This document shows, in pieces, positions 61,024 to 64,000 of a DNA stretch of 64,000 nucleotides. The translations under genes and the position numbers were made by a program. Under the pieces are notes generated by a model. The model was not told the origin of the DNA, did not search any database, and saw only the letters and a program-made list of their open reading frames with translations. The first letter of the stretch is position 1. The number at the start of each line of letters is the position of its first letter. The stretch comes from JAITMY01 sp031553765. GTDB lineage: Bacteria > Bacteroidota > Bacteroidia > Bacteroidales > UBA932. The stretch lies in NCBI GenBank assembly GCA_031553765.1, contig JAVBKY010000001.1, positions 248,001 through 312,000 of the forward strand. The letters run 5' to 3'.

Positions 61024-61054
61024 TTGACTTTGCATAAAAAAATCTGTAATTTTG
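61024..61054 (+). promoter_or_regulatory. promoter of the nucleoside phosphorylase gene
   Basis: TTG at 61024-61026 and TAATTTTG at 61047-61054 with a 20-base spacer. The ATG at 61082 follows 27 bases later. Confidence 0.6.
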
Positions 61055-61081
61055 AGTTCATATACTTTAATACCAAATATT

Positions 61082-61951
61082 ATGAAGCCCATTGCATCAT
61101 CAGAGCTTATAATAAATGACGACGGCAGCATTTTTCACCTTCATATTCTGCCCGAAGATTTGGCCGACACCGTGATATTGGTAGGCGACCCTGGTCGTGT
61201 AGATACCGTTGCCGCACACTTCAGTAAGGTAGAGGTAAAGAAAAGCAGTCGCGAATTTGTTACCTGTACAGGTATATATAAAGGTGCACGCATGACGGTG
61301 CTGTCCACCGGCATTGGTACCGACAATATCGACATAGTGGTTACAGAACTTGATGCTCTTGCCAATATTGACCTCAAAACGCGCATACCTAAGGAGCAGC
61401 ACCGCACACTACGCTTAGTGCGTCTTGGCACGTCGGGCGCTTTGCAGCCCGACCTTGCGCTGGGAAGTTTGGTGAGTTCGCACATAAGCATTGGCTTTGA
61501 TGGACTACTCAACTTTTACGCAGGGCGCAACGAGGTTTCGCTGCTGGATTACGAGGCGGCGTTCATGAAGCACACTTCTTGGAACGAGTTGTGCGCAAAA
61601 CCCTACTTTGTAGAAAATTCGCGTAAGCTAATTAACCTTTTTGCCGACAGCACTACTGAAGGCATGACCATTTCAGCACCCGGGTTCTACGGCCCGCAAG
61701 GGCGTGTGCTGCGCATACAGCTGGCCACGCCCAACCTGAATGAGATGATTGAGAGCTTTCGTTACAACGATAAGCGCATTACCAACTTTGAAATGGAGGG
61801 CTCAGCCATAGCCGGTCTTTCGAAGTTGCTCGGACACGAGGCGCTTACCATTTGCACCATTATAGCCAACCGCGCCATACTCGACATGAATGTGGACTAC
61901 AAAAAAGCAGTGGGCAACATGATAGAAATGGCACTTGAAAAGTTGAAATAG
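61082..61951 (+). CDS. nucleoside phosphorylase (uridine phosphorylase-like)
   Basis: Cleaves a nucleoside with phosphate to base and ribose 1-phosphate. The 289-residue product has the phosphate-binding VGDPGRVDTVAAHF, TGIGTDNIDIVVTELDAL, VRLGTSGALQPDLALGSLV and the substrate region NFEMEGSAIAGLSKLLGHEAL. It lies near uridine phosphorylase in the family, but the exact base is not certain. I chose ATG at 61082 (MKPIASSELI) because a consensus promoter lies upstream. It lies directly upstream of the SirB1-like gene. Confidence 0.87.
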   Translation: MKPIASSELIINDDGSIFHLHILPEDLADTVILVGDPGRVDTVAAHFSKVEVKKSSREFVTCTGIYKGARMTVLSTGIGTDNIDIVVTELDALANIDLKTRIPKEQHRTLRLVRLGTSGALQPDLALGSLVSSHISIGFDGLLNFYAGRNEVSLLDYEAAFMKHTSWNELCAKPYFVENSRKLINLFADSTTEGMTISAPGFYGPQGRVLRIQLATPNLNEMIESFRYNDKRITNFEMEGSAIAGLSKLLGHEALTICTIIANRAILDMNVDYKKAVGNMIEMALEKLK

Positions 61952-61954
61952 TTC

Positions 61955-62821
61955 ATGCACGACAACGAAGTTACATCACTCATAAACCTGCTTGACGACA
62001 CCGATAGCGAAGTGGTATCGCTGGTGATAGACAGGTTATGCGCTAAAGGCGAGGAGGCTATTCCTATGCTTGAAGACGCATGGCGTGACACATTGGAGGA
62101 AACGCAGTTGATACGTTTGGAGCATGTTATTTCTCAGATTCAGGAAAATTCCACGCTGCAAAAACTTAAAGAGTGGGCGAATAACGGCGCACCGGATTTG
62201 CTTACCGGCGTGTACTACGCAAGTAAGCTGTTTCGTCCCAACATTGAGTTTGTCACCATTGAGAATCAAATTAAGGTACTAAGCCGCGAAATTTGGCTTG
62301 AGCTCAACGAGCATCTCACCGCGCTGGAGCAAGTACGCCTTTTTAATCGGATAATTTTTGAAAACAATAAGTTTTCGGCGAAACGGCTAATTCAAAACGA
62401 GTGGCAGCTGGTATTCAGCGACCTACTACAGGGTAAGGAAGGGAGTCAGGTTTCGTTAGGATTACTGTATGTTTGTATAGCTGAGCGCCTACAGCTGCCC
62501 ATTAGCGGAATCAACTTATCCAACAGTGGCATGTTGGGCTATCAGGATATTTACGGAGATACACAAGGTGAGATGCTATTTTTCATTGACCCATACGACG
62601 GGGGAATGTGTGGAAAGAAGCAGCTGATAGATATTGTAAAAAAATATTCCGGCACAGAAAAAATGCCCGACTACTACCTTGCACCGTGCAGCAAGCAAAC
62701 GCTGGTCTATCGCTACGCCCACTTTTTGGGTGTGCTGTACCGCAACACCGACAAACCCGCGCAACAGAATAAAGCCAACCGCGCTGCTGAAATTTTAAGG
62801 GAGGGGGTACCGCAGGATTAA
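61955..62821 (+). CDS. SirB1/transglutaminase-like protein
   Basis: A 288-residue cytoplasmic protein. The first 60 residues resemble HEAT-like helices (EVTSLINLLDDTDSEVVSLV). The remainder resembles the SirB1 N-terminal transglutaminase-like domain (LNEHLTALEQVRLFNRIIFENNKFSA, VSLGLLYVCIAERLQLPISGINL, FFIDPYDGGMCGKKQL). No catalytic triad is evident: an LxCxxH-type Cys-His-Asp set is not seen. Activity is unknown. It begins 3 bases after the nucleoside phosphorylase stop. Confidence 0.8.
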   Translation: MHDNEVTSLINLLDDTDSEVVSLVIDRLCAKGEEAIPMLEDAWRDTLEETQLIRLEHVISQIQENSTLQKLKEWANNGAPDLLTGVYYASKLFRPNIEFVTIENQIKVLSREIWLELNEHLTALEQVRLFNRIIFENNKFSAKRLIQNEWQLVFSDLLQGKEGSQVSLGLLYVCIAERLQLPISGINLSNSGMLGYQDIYGDTQGEMLFFIDPYDGGMCGKKQLIDIVKKYSGTEKMPDYYLAPCSKQTLVYRYAHFLGVLYRNTDKPAQQNKANRAAEILREGVPQD

Positions 62822-62888
62822 TCGCAATGCGGGCTGTCACCCATTGCCTGTCAAAGGGGTGCGCAACGACGATAAATCCTCCCACATA

Positions 62889-62914
62889 CTTCGACACAGG
62901 CTCAGTATGACAAC
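62889..62914. repeat. CTTCGACACAGGCTCAGTATG repeat
   Basis: CTTCGACACAGGCTCAGTAT followed by GACAACGC is a variant of the repeat found at 18366-18389 and 36883-36910. It lies between the SirB1-like gene and the YgjP-like gene (convergent). Confidence 0.65.
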
Positions 62915-62921
62915 GCCCTAT

Positions 62922-63563
62922 TTAAAACATTCTCATGCTGTGCGTATTCATCCGTGCTGAAAGTTCGTGCGCTTTTCCACCCGTACACCGATTAAGTAAA
63001 TCCCAAAAATGAGGGCCATGATTGCGATGCACCGTATGGCACAACTCGTGCAATATCACGTAATCCACTAAATCGTCGGGCAAGTCCATAAGATAAAGAC
63101 TGAAGTTGAGGTTATTCATTGATGAGCAGCTACCCCATCGTGAGCGAATATCTTTCACGGTGATTTTATTGTAGGTAAAACCAAAACGTTTTGCCAACAC
63201 TTCTACTCTATTCGGCAAAAATTGCTTGGCTTGAGCACGCAAACGAGCAATTTCCTCTTCAGTAAAAGTACGACGCTTACCTGCATCTGCCTGCATTTTC
63301 ACCTGCTCGTCCTTTATCCAATCTATTTTTTCAAGCACCAACTTATCGGCCTCGGCATAGCTGGCGTAGTAAGGCAAGGTGACGCTCACCGGCTGACCGG
63401 GGCGCAACGCAATACGAATACTGCGGCTACGCCTTACTTTGGTAAATACAATTTCGCCCACCTCCTTGTGCAGCAACGTGCGCTTACCACCGTCATATTT
63501 TTCCATTAAAAAATCGCCTGCGCTAAACAGACGATTTATAGCATTTGCAAATATATTAGCCAT
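62922..63563 (-). CDS. YgjP-like M48 metallopeptidase (DUF45)
   Basis: A 213-residue cytoplasmic protein of the DUF45/YgjP type with an HExxH zinc motif (LHELCHTVHRNHG), a third His further on (HGPHFWDLL), and a KDIRSRWGSCSSMNNLNFSLYL segment typical of the family. The N-terminal part (VRRSRSIRIALRPGQPVSVTLP) forms the small beta domain. Substrate unknown. The gene precedes a SPOR protein gene on the same strand in reverse order, 30 bases apart. Confidence 0.88.
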   Translation of the reverse strand: MANIFANAINRLFSAGDFLMEKYDGGKRTLLHKEVGEIVFTKVRRSRSIRIALRPGQPVSVTLPYYASYAEADKLVLEKIDWIKDEQVKMQADAGKRRTFTEEEIARLRAQAKQFLPNRVEVLAKRFGFTYNKITVKDIRSRWGSCSSMNNLNFSLYLMDLPDDLVDYVILHELCHTVHRNHGPHFWDLLNRCTGGKAHELSARMNTHSMRMF

Positions 63564-63593
63564 GCGGCCAACTCCTTTTTCTATCTCGTTTTC

Positions 63594-64000
63594 TTAGTAT
63601 AAAACCCAAGCATCCCCATACTTTTTCTTATAGTTATCCTGCTCTCTCTTTGCAGTTTCTATACTGCTTGACTTGGCTATACTTACCACAAATTTATCGC
63701 CACACGCTTTCACCATTTCAGCGTTTAGCCCCAGGTTATTTAATTTTTGGCAAAGAGCAAAAGCATTATTCTGTATATTAAAAACACCGACTACCACATA
63801 GTATAAACCTTCCTGTTGCTCCAAAAACGCTGAAGTATGGGTAGAATCTGTAGCCACGGAGTCTAACTCCACAAAAGCAGGGGAATTAGTAATCACGTAC
63901 TCCTCCGTTACCACCTCCGTATAGCCGGGTGTATTACCCACAAAATTTGATATGGGCGCCCAAAACCACAGCAAAGCGGCAGCAAGTATCAACAATAGCA
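63594..64000 (-). CDS. SPOR domain protein, N-terminus off window
   Basis: An open frame that continues past the right edge, so the N-terminus is missing. The visible part has a transmembrane helix (LLILAAALLWFWAPISNFVG), a spacer, and a C-terminal SPOR domain (EGLYYVVVGVFNIQNNAFALCQKLNNLG, KFVVSIAKSSSIETAKREQD), which binds denuded peptidoglycan at the septum. In Bacteroidetes this plan often belongs to the HU-CCDC81/SPOR family, but the N-terminal HU part would lie outside the window. It ends 30 bases before the YgjP-like gene begins. Confidence 0.78.
   Translation of the reverse strand, partial: LLLILAAALLWFWAPISNFVGNTPGYTEVVTEEYVITNSPAFVELDSVATDSTHTSAFLEQQEGLYYVVVGVFNIQNNAFALCQKLNNLGLNAEMVKACGDKFVVSIAKSSSIETAKREQDNYKKKYGDAWVLY

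Overview
The window comes from a member of the Bacteroidota, most likely the order Bacteroidales. The evidence is Bacteroidetes-type promoters (TAnnTTTG about 20 bases after TTTG/TTG), secreted proteins with type IX secretion (T9SS) type A C-terminal sorting domains, an ExbB-ExbD-ExbD-TonB-PstS-like-TPR block, DUF2807, DUF4249, DUF4293 and SPOR proteins, type B L31, and futalosine-pathway menaquinone genes. It looks like chromosomal housekeeping sequence. I see no rRNA, prophage, CRISPR array or complete transposon. One tRNA (His) is present.

Layout. 1-2250: a gene cut by the left edge, upp and a tRNA-dihydrouridine synthase. 2500-12120: a rightward block with ExbB/ExbD/ExbD/TonB, a small membrane protein, a PstS-like lipoprotein, a TPR protein, ETF-quinone oxidoreductase and a fused EtfB-EtfA protein. 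12119-19012 (leftward): an ECF sigma factor operon with a DUF2807 protein, then lon, rpmE2, a Bax inhibitor-1 family protein and a flavin-reductase-like lipoprotein. 19096-21520: tRNA-His and tex. 21585-25838 (leftward): a lamin-tail lipoprotein and a large CotH/lamin-tail T9SS protein. 26104-32625: an M16 peptidase, a DUF2179 protein, a T9SS protein and the acid kinase cluster ackA-ptb-buk. 33314-39989: mnmE, an AT-rich DUF5655/nuclease-like gene, yjdM, tag, a YkgJ-type cysteine-cluster protein, rarA and thiamine pyrophosphokinase. 39986-43512: a TonB-dependent receptor/DUF4249 pair in which both genes are broken. 43752-48816: DivIC-like protein, S41 protease, FtsK, LolA. 48826-54076: outer-membrane barrel, LRR T9SS protein, small membrane protein, ClC channel. 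54155-64000: degenerate M23 protein, hldD, mqnD, mqnB, folE, gamma-carbonic anhydrase, alkaline phosphatase, DUF4293, nucleoside phosphorylase, SirB1-like protein, YgjP-like metallopeptidase and a SPOR protein cut by the right edge.

How the genes fit together. The Ton block energises outer-membrane transport. Fused ETF plus ETF-QO would pass electrons from acyl-CoA dehydrogenases (not in this window) to menaquinone, whose synthesis is represented by mqnB and mqnD. AckA, Ptb and Buk make ATP from acyl phosphates, which suggests acetate and butyrate or branched-chain acid production. Several T9SS cargo proteins imply a working type IX system elsewhere in the genome.

The most unusual content lies outside the standard annotation. 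There are many dispersed palindromic repeats. Several touch coding sequence: one encodes a loop in the MnmE GTPase domain, one supplies the end of MqnD, and others set the starts of dus and thiamine pyrophosphokinase. Two copies of a modular hairpin element have GATAAA spacers. A MITE-like element of about 400 bp precedes mnmE. A structured 500-bp gap beside rarA ends in a leftward terminator and could hold a 6S-like RNA. All functional statements come from reading the sequence; no database search was run.
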